A model generated the notes under the pieces. The model was given only the letters and a program-made list of their open reading frames with translations. It did not search any database and was not told the DNA's origin. Of a stretch of DNA of 64,000 nt, positions 26,491 through 34,233 are shown one piece after another. Every line of letters begins with the position of its first letter. Position 1 is the stretch's first letter. The translations under genes and the position numbers were made by a program. This stretch comes from S5-327 sp965116015 (GTDB lineage Bacteria; Chloroflexota; Dehalococcoidia; Lucifugimonadales; Australimonadaceae): positions 434,001 through 498,000 of the forward strand of contig OZ220477.1 in assembly GCA_965116015.1 (NCBI GenBank), in the 5' to 3' direction.

Positions 26491-27204
26491 ATGGCGAAGC
26501 ACGGGAAGCGGCATCGGGCGGCGACGGGGCTGGTTGACAGGGAGAAGCGGTACGAGGCTTCGGAGGCGCTTGGGTTGCTGCGGCAGGCGACGAGCGCGCG
26601 GTTCGACGAGACGGTTGAGCTGCATATCCGCACGAGTGCGGATCCGCGGCATGCGGATCAGCAGTTGCGGGGGGTTGCGATGCTGCCGAATGGTTTGGGG
26701 AGGGAGGTGCGGGTGGCGGTGTTCGCGACGGGGGATGCGGCTCGGGCGGCGACGGAGGCGGGGGCTGAGGTTGTGGGGGGGGATGATTTAATCGAGCGGG
26801 TGGAGGGGGGATTTCTTGATTTCGATGTGTCGATCGCGACGCCGGATATGATGGGGAAGATTGGGCGTTTGGGTCGTATTCTGGGGCGGCGGGGTCTGAT
26901 GCCGAATCCGCGGACGAATACGGTTGCACAGGCGCAGGATATTCCGCAGACGGTGCGGGACGCGAAGAAGGGTCGGGTGGAGTTGCGGATGGATCGGACG
27001 GCGATCATTCATTCGCCGGTTGGCAAGACGAGTTTTGAGGACGAGAAGTTGCTGGAGAATATGGCGTCGGTTGTGGATACGATCAACCGGTTGCGTCCGG
27101 CGGCGGTGAAGGGGAATTTCGTGAGGACGGCGCATCTGACTACGACGATGGGTCCGAGTGTGCCGCTTGATGTTGGTTCGACGATGGGGATGCGCGTGGA
27201 GTAG
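26491..27204 (+). CDS. rplA: 50S ribosomal protein L1
   Basis: 237 aa. It has the L1 landmarks RRGLMPNPRTNTVA and GKTSFEDEKLLEN, and starts 2 bp after rplK. L1 forms the mobile stalk near the E site and in many bacteria represses its own operon. Confidence 0.97.
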   Translation: MAKHGKRHRAATGLVDREKRYEASEALGLLRQATSARFDETVELHIRTSADPRHADQQLRGVAMLPNGLGREVRVAVFATGDAARAATEAGAEVVGGDDLIERVEGGFLDFDVSIATPDMMGKIGRLGRILGRRGLMPNPRTNTVAQAQDIPQTVRDAKKGRVELRMDRTAIIHSPVGKTSFEDEKLLENMASVVDTINRLRPAAVKGNFVRTAHLTTTMGPSVPLDVGSTMGMRVE

Positions 27205-27330
27205 AATCGGGAAGAGCATAGTCCACCGGAGACAGTGGGTCCCCGTCGGTTGCGGCGGGGTTAAGCCGTAAGGGCCCACCGAGGGGGTTGTGAGCGCTTG
27301 GGGCTGGCGGAGGCTGGTTCGAGAGCGAGG
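27205..27330 (+). promoter_or_regulatory. Ribosomal protein L10 leader RNA
   Basis: A structured spacer between rplA and rplJ. It contains the GGAGACAGUGGGU block followed by paired GC arms, as in the L10 leader that binds L10(L12)4 for feedback control of rplJL. It is directly followed by an attenuator-like hairpin. Identified by position and motif; a covariance search would settle it. Confidence 0.75.
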
Positions 27331-27356
27331 CCCGCGTCTTCGGAGGCGGGTTTTTT
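27331..27356 (+). terminator. Attenuator hairpin before rplJ
   Basis: A stem CCCGCGTC/GAGGCGGG with a TTCG loop and one internal mismatch, followed by six T (27351-27356) 13 bp before the rplJ ATG. It is an intrinsic terminator inside the operon, as expected if the L10 leader works by premature termination. Confidence 0.75.
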
Positions 27357-27369
27357 GTTGAGGTGAGCG

Positions 27370-27894
27370 ATGCCGACGGAAGCGAAGAGGGCGGCGGTGG
27401 CGGATCTGGCGGGGAGGCTGGGGAGAGCGTCGATTGCGATCGCTACGGATTTTTCGGGGTTGACTGTGAACGAGATGACGGAGTTGCGGCGCCGTCTGCG
27501 GGAGGCGGGGGTCGAGTATAAGGTGGTGAAGAACCGGATCGCGGCTCTGGCGGCTGACGAGGCGGGGATGCCGGAGTTCAAGGAGTTGCTGGAGCAGGCG
27601 ACGGGTGTTGTGCTTGGTTACGGGGAGCCTGTCGCGGCGGCGAAGGCGTTGGATGAGCATATACGGCAGGCGCGCTCGCAGATGAAGGTTCGGAAGGGGG
27701 TTATGGATGGGGCGGCGCTCAGCGAGGCGCAGGTGATGGCTATCGCGCAGCTGCCGGGTCGGGATGAGTTGCTCGCGAGGCTGCTAGGGCAGATGGGGGC
27801 GCCGATCACGGGGTTGGTTACTGTGCTGAGCGGCACGATGCGCGGTTTGGCGATTGTGCTGCAGCGCAGGGCGGAGCAGCTGGGAGCAGGCTAG
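27370..27894 (+). CDS. rplJ: 50S ribosomal protein L10
   Basis: 174 aa. The N-terminal rRNA-binding domain (ATDFSGLTVNEMTELR, KVVKNRIAA) and the C-terminal helix that docks L7/L12 dimers are present. It is preceded by the leader and terminator described separately. Confidence 0.97.
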   Translation: MPTEAKRAAVADLAGRLGRASIAIATDFSGLTVNEMTELRRRLREAGVEYKVVKNRIAALAADEAGMPEFKELLEQATGVVLGYGEPVAAAKALDEHIRQARSQMKVRKGVMDGAALSEAQVMAIAQLPGRDELLARLLGQMGAPITGLVTVLSGTMRGLAIVLQRRAEQLGAG

Positions 27895-27941
27895 GCTGCG
27901 GATGAGATGGAGAGACAACGTTTGAGAAGGAGAACGGAGAT

Positions 27942-28322
27942 ATGGCGACGAAGGAAGAGTTGATTGAGTCGATCAAGGCGCTTACGGTGCTGGAGCTTGC
28001 GGAGCTGGTGAAGGCGCTGGAGGAGGAGTTTGGGGTGAGCGCGGCGGCTCCTGTGGCGGTTGCGGCGGCGGCTCCTGGCGGAGACGGGGGAGGGGAGGCT
28101 GCGGAGGAGCAGTTCGAGTTCAACGTTATGCTGCAGGATGTTGGGGCGAACAAGGTTAATGTGATTAAGGCTGTTCGGGGGCTGACGACGCTGGGTTTGC
28201 GCGAGGCGAAGGATCTGGTGGAGTCGGCTCCTGCGGCGGTGCGCGAGGCGGTGTCCAAGGAGGAGGCGGAAGAGGCGAAGAAGATGCTCGAGGAGGTGGG
28301 GGCGACGGTTTCCATCACGTAG
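27942..28322 (+). CDS. rplL: 50S ribosomal protein L7/L12
   Basis: 126 aa. An N-terminal dimer domain (LTVLELAELVKALEEEFGV), an Ala/Gly-rich hinge, and a C-terminal factor-binding domain (NKVNVIKAVRGLTTLGLREAKDLVE as landmark) are visible. AAGGAGAACGGAG precedes the ATG. The operon ends here; rpoB does not follow. Confidence 0.97.
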   Translation: MATKEELIESIKALTVLELAELVKALEEEFGVSAAAPVAVAAAAPGGDGGGEAAEEQFEFNVMLQDVGANKVNVIKAVRGLTTLGLREAKDLVESAPAAVREAVSKEEAEEAKKMLEEVGATVSIT

Positions 28323-28330
28323 AGTGGCGG

Positions 28331-28362
28331 CAGGCGACGCGGCGTTCGCGCCGCGTCGCCTG
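28331..28362 (+). terminator. Terminator hairpin after rplL
   Basis: A perfect 14-bp stem with a TTCG loop (arms 28331-28344 and 28349-28362), 9 bp after the rplL stop. No U-tract follows, so it may work as a Rho-assisted or purely structural terminator. Confidence 0.7.
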
Positions 28363-28670
28363 GTTCGCGTGCGACCCGGTCGAGGGAAGAGCGAGGGGGA
28401 GGCTGCGCGGGCTCTCGCGGCGCGCGAGGGCATCGGGGCGGGCGCGGCGTTTTCGTCGCTGCGCGTGGGGGCGCCAGAGATGTAACGGATAATCCGCCGT
28501 TTGGGACGGTGCTTCAGCGCCCGAGTGGGGGGTTCGGTCGGCGGATGGCAGGGTTGCGGCGGGGCGGGTTGTTAGCGTGGGGCGGAGGGGCGCAGCGGAG
28601 CCGCCAAGCGCGCGGAGGGCGGGTCGGCGGGGGTATTTGGGGAGGGGGGTTAGATGTCAGCGCGGGCGGG
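28363..28670. other. Intergenic spacer, nothing recognised
   Basis: G-rich spacer between the rplL terminator and the convergent nitroreductase gene. No gene or RNA is seen. Confidence 0.5.
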
Positions 28671-29279
28671 TTAGCGTGGGGCTTCGTGGCTCCAGGAGTT
28701 GTAGTGGATGATGCTGGAGACGGGGGCGCGGCGGGCGCCTCCGAAATGTTCGCCGTCTGCGGGCCAGCCTATGGGGATCATGCATGAGGTTGCGTAGTTT
28801 TCGGGGACGCCAAGCAGGGCTTTGACTTCGGCTTCGCGCCGGCGGTGGAATGTGGTGATGACTGTGCCGAGGCCGAGGGCTGTGGCGGCGAGCATGAGGT
28901 TCTGGGCGGCGGGGTAGATGGAGGAGCCGGTTGCGAAGGAGGGTTCTTCGCGCGGGCGGAGGGCGATGCAGGGGAAGATGAGGACGGGGGTTTCGGCGAG
29001 GCGGTGCGCGAGATGTTCGGCGGAGCGGTAGAGGGCGTTGCGCGGGCGGGAGGGGTCTGAGGCGTACATTGCTGTCCATCCTTCGTGATACCACTGGGCG
29101 ATGCGGTCTTTTTTGGGCTGGTCGCTGACGACGAGGAACGCCCAGGGCTGGCGGTTGCCGCCGGAGGGGGCGCGGGCGGCGGCTTCGATGACGCGCTCGA
29201 TGAGGCGGGCAGGCACGGGGTCGGGTTTGAATCTGCGGATGGCGCGCTGGGAGTAGAGGGTTTCAAAGAAATCCGGCAT
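28671..29279 (-). CDS. Nitroreductase family FMN-dependent protein
   Basis: 202 aa with the FMN-binding signatures of the family: SQRAIRRF near the start, APSGGNRQPW, and ATALGLGT before the C-terminal PIGWPADGE. Such enzymes reduce nitro groups, quinones or enones with NAD(P)H. The final loop HFGGARRAPVSSIIHYNSW is typical of the BluB-related branch, but no BluB-specific residues can be claimed. It is the second gene of a minus-strand pair with the DUF427 gene. Confidence 0.88.
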   Translation of the reverse strand: MPDFFETLYSQRAIRRFKPDPVPARLIERVIEAAARAPSGGNRQPWAFLVVSDQPKKDRIAQWYHEGWTAMYASDPSRPRNALYRSAEHLAHRLAETPVLIFPCIALRPREEPSFATGSSIYPAAQNLMLAATALGLGTVITTFHRRREAEVKALLGVPENYATSCMIPIGWPADGEHFGGARRAPVSSIIHYNSWSHEAPR

Positions 29280-29309
29280 TCGAGGCCTCCGTGGGAGATG
29301 AGGGGGATT

Positions 29310-29735
29310 CTACTTTCGCGGGGGCTTGTTGTGTGTGTGGGTTGCGAGGGCTGGGGGTTGCCTGTCGAGCTCGATCGCGCTGTAGGAGTCGACGCGGTTG
29401 GGGTGGAAGGCGATGAGTCCGGCGAGTTTCTCGAATCCGGGTCCGGGGTTGTCGTAGGTCCAGGCGGCGGCTTCGGCGTGGCGTCCGCGGACGCTGAGGG
29501 TGAAGGAGCGGGCGGGGCCGCGCCAGGGGCAGACGGGACTGTGGCGCATCGGGGCGAGGAAATGCTGTTTCACGGAGGCTGGGGGCGCGTAGCAGGCTGC
29601 GTCTCCGGAGGGTTCGACGACGCGCAGGGCGTTATCGGCGTCGGCGATGAGGATTCCGGCGAATTCTACGCGCAGCCGCACGGGGGAGGGTTCGATGCGC
29701 GGAGGCGCTGCAGGGCTGTTTGGCGTGAGGGACAT
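29310..29735 (-). CDS. DUF427 domain protein (single domain)
   Basis: A 141-aa protein with the DUF427 beta-fold: RLRVEFAGILIADA at the N-terminus, then HSPVCPWRGPARSF and AAWTYDNP. The cysteine in VCPWRG is the family's conserved cysteine and serves as the local comparison for the UGA-containing DUF427 gene at 59.2 kb. The start at 29735 is chosen for the homologous region; a longer frame from 29780 would overlap the divergent radC start codon. Biochemical function is unknown. Confidence 0.78.
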   Translation of the reverse strand: MSLTPNSPAAPPRIEPSPVRLRVEFAGILIADADNALRVVEPSGDAACYAPPASVKQHFLAPMRHSPVCPWRGPARSFTLSVRGRHAEAAAWTYDNPGPGFEKLAGLIAFHPNRVDSYSAIELDRQPPALATHTHNKPPRK

Positions 29736-29778
29736 TTGCTTGTTGCGCGGTGGGATGGGCGGCTTTAATGATAGGCGC

Positions 29779-30597
29779 ATGACGACAACAGCGGATCCTC
29801 AAAGTGCGGTTTTGCAGTCTGGCGGTTTCGAGTACACGCTTATGCGCGGGCGTTCTGCGCCGAGGAGGAGGGCTCCGGCGCAGGATGCGCGCGGGGTGAG
29901 GGAGGTTGATTATCGGGCTACGATGATTCGGGATATGCCGGACAGCGAACGTCCGCGGGAGCGTCTGCGGGATTTCGGGGCGGGAGCGTTGAGCAATCAG
30001 GAGTTGCTGGCGATTCTGCTGCGCACGGGGACGGCGTCGGAGAGCGCGCTGGACGTTGCGAAGCGGTTGCTGGCGGAGGTTAGGGGGCTGGACGAGCTGG
30101 CGCGGCTGTCGCATGCTCAGTTGTGCGGTCAGCGGGGATTCGGGGAGGCGAAGGCGTCGCACTTGCTGGCGGCGTTCGAGCTGGGGAGGCGTATCAACAG
30201 TGTTCGCGGCACGGACAAGAAGGTGATTCGGACGCCGCAGGATGTGGAGGATCTGTTGCGTGCGGAGATGGCGCCTCTGGAGCAGGAGCATTTTCGGGTG
30301 GTTGTGCTGGACACGAAGAATCATGTGCTGGCGACGCCGGATGTGTTTGTGGGGACGGTGAACGCGACGACGATACGGGCGGCGGAGGTGTTTCGGGAGG
30401 CGGTGCAGCGGAATGCGCCGCGCATCATTATTGCGCATAATCATCCGTCGGGGGATCCTACGCCGAGTCGGGAGGACATTGCGGTTACGCGGGAGTTGAT
30501 GGAGGCGGCGAAGCTGCTGGAGATCGAGTTGCTTGATCATGTTGTTGTTGCGCGTGATGGGGTGAGGAGTTTGAAGGAGATGAAGGTTGTGGGGTAG
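29779..30597 (+). CDS. radC: RadC-family JAB/MPN domain protein
   Basis: 272 aa. A helix-hairpin-helix N-terminal region (ERPRERLRDFGAGALSNQELLAILL shown as landmark RPRERL and SNQELLAILLRTG) is followed by the JAMM metalloprotease-like motif HNHPSGDPTPSREDI near residue 216. RadC is widely present; the historical recombination-repair role is doubtful. About 47 residues precede the usual RDMPDSERPRERL start, so a shorter start at 29920 is possible. Confidence 0.9.
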   Translation: MTTTADPQSAVLQSGGFEYTLMRGRSAPRRRAPAQDARGVREVDYRATMIRDMPDSERPRERLRDFGAGALSNQELLAILLRTGTASESALDVAKRLLAEVRGLDELARLSHAQLCGQRGFGEAKASHLLAAFELGRRINSVRGTDKKVIRTPQDVEDLLRAEMAPLEQEHFRVVVLDTKNHVLATPDVFVGTVNATTIRAAEVFREAVQRNAPRIIIAHNHPSGDPTPSREDIAVTRELMEAAKLLEIELLDHVVVARDGVRSLKEMKVVG

Positions 30598-30673
30598 CGC
30601 CAGGCGGATGTTCAGGGGGGTGAGCGGGGGAGCCGCGGATTATTGAAGGGAAGTTGCTGGAATCGCTGCTTGC

Positions 30674-30688
30674 GGGGGGGGGGGGGGG
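30674..30688. repeat. G15 homopolymer tract upstream of VOC gene 1
   Basis: Fifteen consecutive G located 53 bp before the ATG of the first VOC gene, in the likely promoter zone. A similar G16 lies before its tandem paralogue. Confidence 0.9.
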
Positions 30689-30741
30689 TAGGATGGGTCT
30701 GCGCAGGCGGAAAGCCGCGCGAAAATCAAAGGAGGCAGAGT

Positions 30742-31533
30742 ATGGCGGAGGTAAGCAAGCACGAGCCGGGGATGTTCAGTTGGGTGGATCTGGCGACGAC
30801 GGACGCGGAGGGTGCGCGGGCGTTCTACACGGGTGTGTTCGGCTGGGAGTCGGTGGACAATCCGGTGGACGAGAGTTCGTTCTACACGATGTTCACGAAG
30901 GGTGGGAAGAATGTGGCGGGGATGTTCCAGGCGACGCCGGAGATGCAGGAGCAGGGGATGGTTACGTGCTGGAACGCGTACGTTACGGTGGAGAGCGTGG
31001 ATGAGACGGCCACGAAGGCGAAGGCGGAGGGGGCGACGGAGATTCAGGAGCCGTTTGATGTGTTCGACGCTGGGCGGACGTGTGTGCTGCTCGACTCGGG
31101 GCAGGCGGCGTTTGCGCTGTGGCAACCGAAGGAGCAGATCGGGGCGGAGGTGATCGGGGAGCCGGGGTCGTTTGTGTGGGCGGAGCTGCACACGCACGAT
31201 ACTGAGGCGGCGGCGCGGTTCTACAGCGCTGTTTTTGGGTGGGAGGCGGAGGCGACGACCGGCGCCGGAGGCGTTCCGTACACGGCGTTCAGGGTCGGGG
31301 GGGCGCCAGCGGCGGGGATGCTGCAGATTCAGCCGGAGTGGGGGGAGGTTCCGCCGAATTGGGCGGCGTACTTCGCGGTGGAGAGTCTGGGGTCTGCGCT
31401 GGAGCAGGTGGGTGCGCTTGGGGGGAAGGTTGTTGGGCCGTCTATGTCGATACCGGATATTGGGTCGTTTGCGCCTGTGCTGGATCCGCAGAACGGGTTC
31501 TTTATGCTGATGGAGATGGCGCAGACGGAGTAG
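30742..31533 (+). CDS. VOC family protein (two glyoxalase-like domains), copy 1
   Basis: A 263-aa protein made of two vicinal-oxygen-chelate modules. Module 1 is about residues 10-130 (FSWVDLATTDAEGARAFYTGVFGW, landmark ARAFYTGVFGW). Module 2 is about 145-260 (FVWAELHTHDTEAAARFYSAVFGW, landmark AARFYSAVFGW). This resembles the 27-kDa antigen Cfp30B/hydroxylase-like group. An ideal AGGAGG ribosome site precedes the ATG. It is tandemly duplicated downstream with 1018-bp spacing. Substrate unknown. Confidence 0.9.
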   Translation: MAEVSKHEPGMFSWVDLATTDAEGARAFYTGVFGWESVDNPVDESSFYTMFTKGGKNVAGMFQATPEMQEQGMVTCWNAYVTVESVDETATKAKAEGATEIQEPFDVFDAGRTCVLLDSGQAAFALWQPKEQIGAEVIGEPGSFVWAELHTHDTEAAARFYSAVFGWEAEATTGAGGVPYTAFRVGGAPAAGMLQIQPEWGEVPPNWAAYFAVESLGSALEQVGALGGKVVGPSMSIPDIGSFAPVLDPQNGFFMLMEMAQTE

Positions 31534-31682
31534 ACGGGGACGGTGCGGCTTTTGAGGGCGGAGGCGGGAACCGCCTCCGCCCTTGTGGGCTTGGGGGTTA
31601 AGGCAGGGGGCAGCGAGCGCGTTCATTGGCTGTCTCCGCTGGGGGGACGCGCTTAGGGTTGTGGCGGGATTGCTGGTTGTAT

Positions 31683-31698
31683 GGGGGGGGGGGGGGGG
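31683..31698. repeat. G16 homopolymer tract upstream of VOC gene 2
   Basis: Sixteen consecutive G, 61 bp before the ATG of the second VOC gene, at the position corresponding to the G15 tract of copy 1. Confidence 0.9.
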
Positions 31699-31759
31699 TA
31701 AGTGGTAGGATGGCGACCTGCGCAGGCGAAGAGCGGCGCGGAATCAAAGGAGGCAGAGT

Positions 31760-32551
31760 ATGGCGGAGGTAAGCAGGCACGAGCCGGGGATGTTCAGTTG
31801 GGTGGACCTGACGACGACGGAAGCGGAGGGTGCGCGGGCGTTCTACACGGGGGTGTTCGGCTGGGAGTCGGTGGACAATCCGGTGGATGAGGATTCGTTC
31901 TACACGGTGTTCATGAAGGGTGGGAAGAATGTGGCGGGGATGTTCCAGATGACGCCGGAGATGCAGGAGCAAGGGGCGGTTACGTGCTGGAACGCGTACG
32001 TTACGGTGGAGAGCGCGGATGAGATTGCGGCGAAGGCGACGGCGCAGGGGGGCACGCTCATCGTGGCGCCGATGGACGTTTTCAGCTTTGGGCGGATGTG
32101 CATGCTGCTTGACCCTCAGCAGGCGGCGTTTGCGATGTGGCAGCCGAAAGAGCACATCGGGGCGGAGTTGATGGGCGATCCGGGGACATTCGTGTGGGCG
32201 GAGCTGTACACGCACGATACTGAGGCGGCGGCGCGGTTCTACAGCGCTGTTTTTGGGTGGGAGGCGGAGGCGACGACCGGGGCTGAGGGCATTCCGTATA
32301 CGGCGTTCAGGGTCGGGGGGGCGCCGGCGGGGGGGATGCTGCAGATTCAGCCGGAGTGGGGGGAGGTTCCGCCGAATTGGGCGGCGTACTTCGCAGTGGA
32401 GAGTCTGGGGTCTGCGCTGGAGCAGGTGGGCGCGCTTGGGGGCAAGGTTGTTGGGCCGTCTATGTCGATACCGGAGATCGGGACATTCGCGCCTGTGCTG
32501 GATCCGCAGAACGGGTTCTTTATGCTGATTGAGCTGGCGCAAACGGAGTAA
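31760..32551 (+). CDS. VOC family protein, copy 2
   Basis: 263 aa, the same length and layout as copy 1. The ribosome site, first 85 residues and C-terminal half are nearly identical to copy 1, while residues of about 85-150 differ at many positions (for example VFSFGRMCMLLDPQ against VFDAGRTCVLLDSG). This mosaic suggests gene conversion of the ends after duplication. It is followed directly by a minisatellite. Confidence 0.9.
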   Translation: MAEVSRHEPGMFSWVDLTTTEAEGARAFYTGVFGWESVDNPVDEDSFYTVFMKGGKNVAGMFQMTPEMQEQGAVTCWNAYVTVESADEIAAKATAQGGTLIVAPMDVFSFGRMCMLLDPQQAAFAMWQPKEHIGAELMGDPGTFVWAELYTHDTEAAARFYSAVFGWEAEATTGAEGIPYTAFRVGGAPAGGMLQIQPEWGEVPPNWAAYFAVESLGSALEQVGALGGKVVGPSMSIPEIGTFAPVLDPQNGFFMLIELAQTE

Positions 32552-32559
32552 GGGGCGGC

Positions 32560-34200
32560 CTCCCGCTCGCGGCGGGGATGTGCGCGCAGCTCTCCTTGTG
32601 AGCGAGGGGGCTGTGCGCTGTCTCGGGCTCTATGGGTGGGGATGGGTAGGCGGGAGGCTGACGGCGCTGTGGGGCTCGCGGGCGGCTGCAGGCGCAGTGT
32701 GCGAGGACGGCTTGGCTCTCGGTCGGGGGATGTGCGGGCAGTTTCTCTGTGGGGATGGGGTCGTACGCTGTCTCGGGCTCTGTGGGTGGGGATGGGTAGG
32801 CGGGAGGCTGACGGCGCTGTGCGGCTCGTGGGCGGCTGCATGCGCAGTGTGCGAGGACGGCTTGGCTCTCGGTCGGGGGATGTGCGGGGCAGTTTCTCTG
32901 TGGGGATGGGGTCGTACGCTGGCTCCGGCTTGTGGGTGGGGAAGGGGGGTGACGGCGCTGTGGGGCTCGCGGGCGGCTGCAGGCGCGGTGTGCGAGGACG
33001 GCTTGGCTCTCGGTCGGGGGATGTGCGGGGCAGTTTCTCTGTGGGGATTGGGGTCGTACGCTGGCTCCGGCCTGTGGGTGGGGAAGGGCGGCGGGGGCTG
33101 ACGGCGTTGTGCGGCTCGCGGGCGGCTGCAGGCGCGGTGTGCGAGGACGGCTTGGCTCTCGGTCGGGGGATGTGCGGGGCAGTTTCTCTGTGGGGATGGG
33201 TCGTACGCTGGCTCCGGCTTGTGGGTGGGGAAGGGGGGCTGTCGGCGCTGTGGGGCTCGCGGGCGGCGGGAGGCGCAGTGTGCGAGGACGGCTTGGCTCT
33301 CGGTCGGGGGATGTGCGGGCAGTTTCTCTGTGGGGATTGGGGTCGTACGCTGGCTCCGGCTTGTGGGTGGGTAAGGGCGGGGGACACTGACGGCGCTGTG
33401 CGGCTCGCGGTCGAGGGTGTGCGGGCAGCTTTCCTGTAGAGGGGGGGCGTGAGCTGTCTCCGGCTCTGTGGGTGGGGACGGGCAGGTGCGGTGTGCGAGG
33501 ACGGCTTGGCTCGCGGTCGGGGGATGTGCGGGCAGTTTCTCTGTGGGGATGGGGTCGTACGCTGGCTCCGGGTTGTGGGTGGGGATGGGTAGGCGGGAGG
33601 CTGACGGGGCTGTGCGGCTCGCGGGCGGCTGCAGGCGCAGTGCGCGAGGACGGCTTGGCTCGCGGTCGGGGGATGTGCGGGCAGTTTCTCTGTGGGGATG
33701 GGGTCGTACGCTGTCTCCGGCTTGTGGGTGGGGAAGGGGGGCGGGAGGCTGACGGCGCTGTGCGGCTCGCGGGCGGCTGCATGCGCAGTGTGCGAGGACG
33801 GCTCCGCTCTCGGTCGGGGGATGTGCGGGCAGTTTCTCTGTGGGGATGGGGTCGTACGCTGGCTCCGGGTTGTGGGTGGGGATGGGTAGGCGGGAGGCTG
33901 ACGGGGCTGTGCGGCTCGCGGGCGGCTGCAGGCGCAGTGCGCGAGGACGGCTTGGCTCGCGGTCGGGGGATGTGCGGGCAGTTTCTCTGTGGGGATGGGG
34001 TCGTACGCTGTCTCCGGCTTGTGGGTGGGGAAGGGGGGCGGGAGGCTGACGGCGCTGTGCGGCTCGCGGGCGGCTGCATGCGCAGTGTGCGAGGACGGCT
34101 CCGCTCTCGGTCGGGGGATGTGCGGGCAGTTTCTCTGTGGGGATGGGGTCGTACGCTGGCTCCGGGTTGTGGGTGGGGATGGGGGGCTGTCGGCGTGTGA
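32560..34200. repeat. Minisatellite, about 149-bp unit with 297-bp higher-order repeat
   Basis: The marker gcgaggacggct recurs at 32701, 32851, 32992, 33141, 33292, 33495, 33644, 33792, 33941 and 34089, giving steps of mostly 148-151 bp. The blocks 33495-33791 and 33792-34088 repeat as 297-bp dimers with near identity, so the array recently grew by dimers. Reading frames remain open on both strands because the unit lacks stop codons. The unit length is not a multiple of three, so it is unlikely to be coding. Confidence 0.9.
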
Positions 34201-34214
34201 GGGGCGCTGGCAGC

Positions 34215-34220
34215 TATACT
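34215..34220 (+). promoter_or_regulatory. -10 box of the antiporter gene
   Basis: TATACT ends 13 bp before the antiporter ATG, which would give a very short leader. No good -35 is visible. Confidence 0.35.
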
Positions 34221-34233
34221 TGTTCGCGGAGTC

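Noticed and set aside
32560..34200. CRISPR array
   Set aside because: Units of about 149 bp are nearly identical throughout, with no short repeat/unique spacer alternation and no cas genes nearby.
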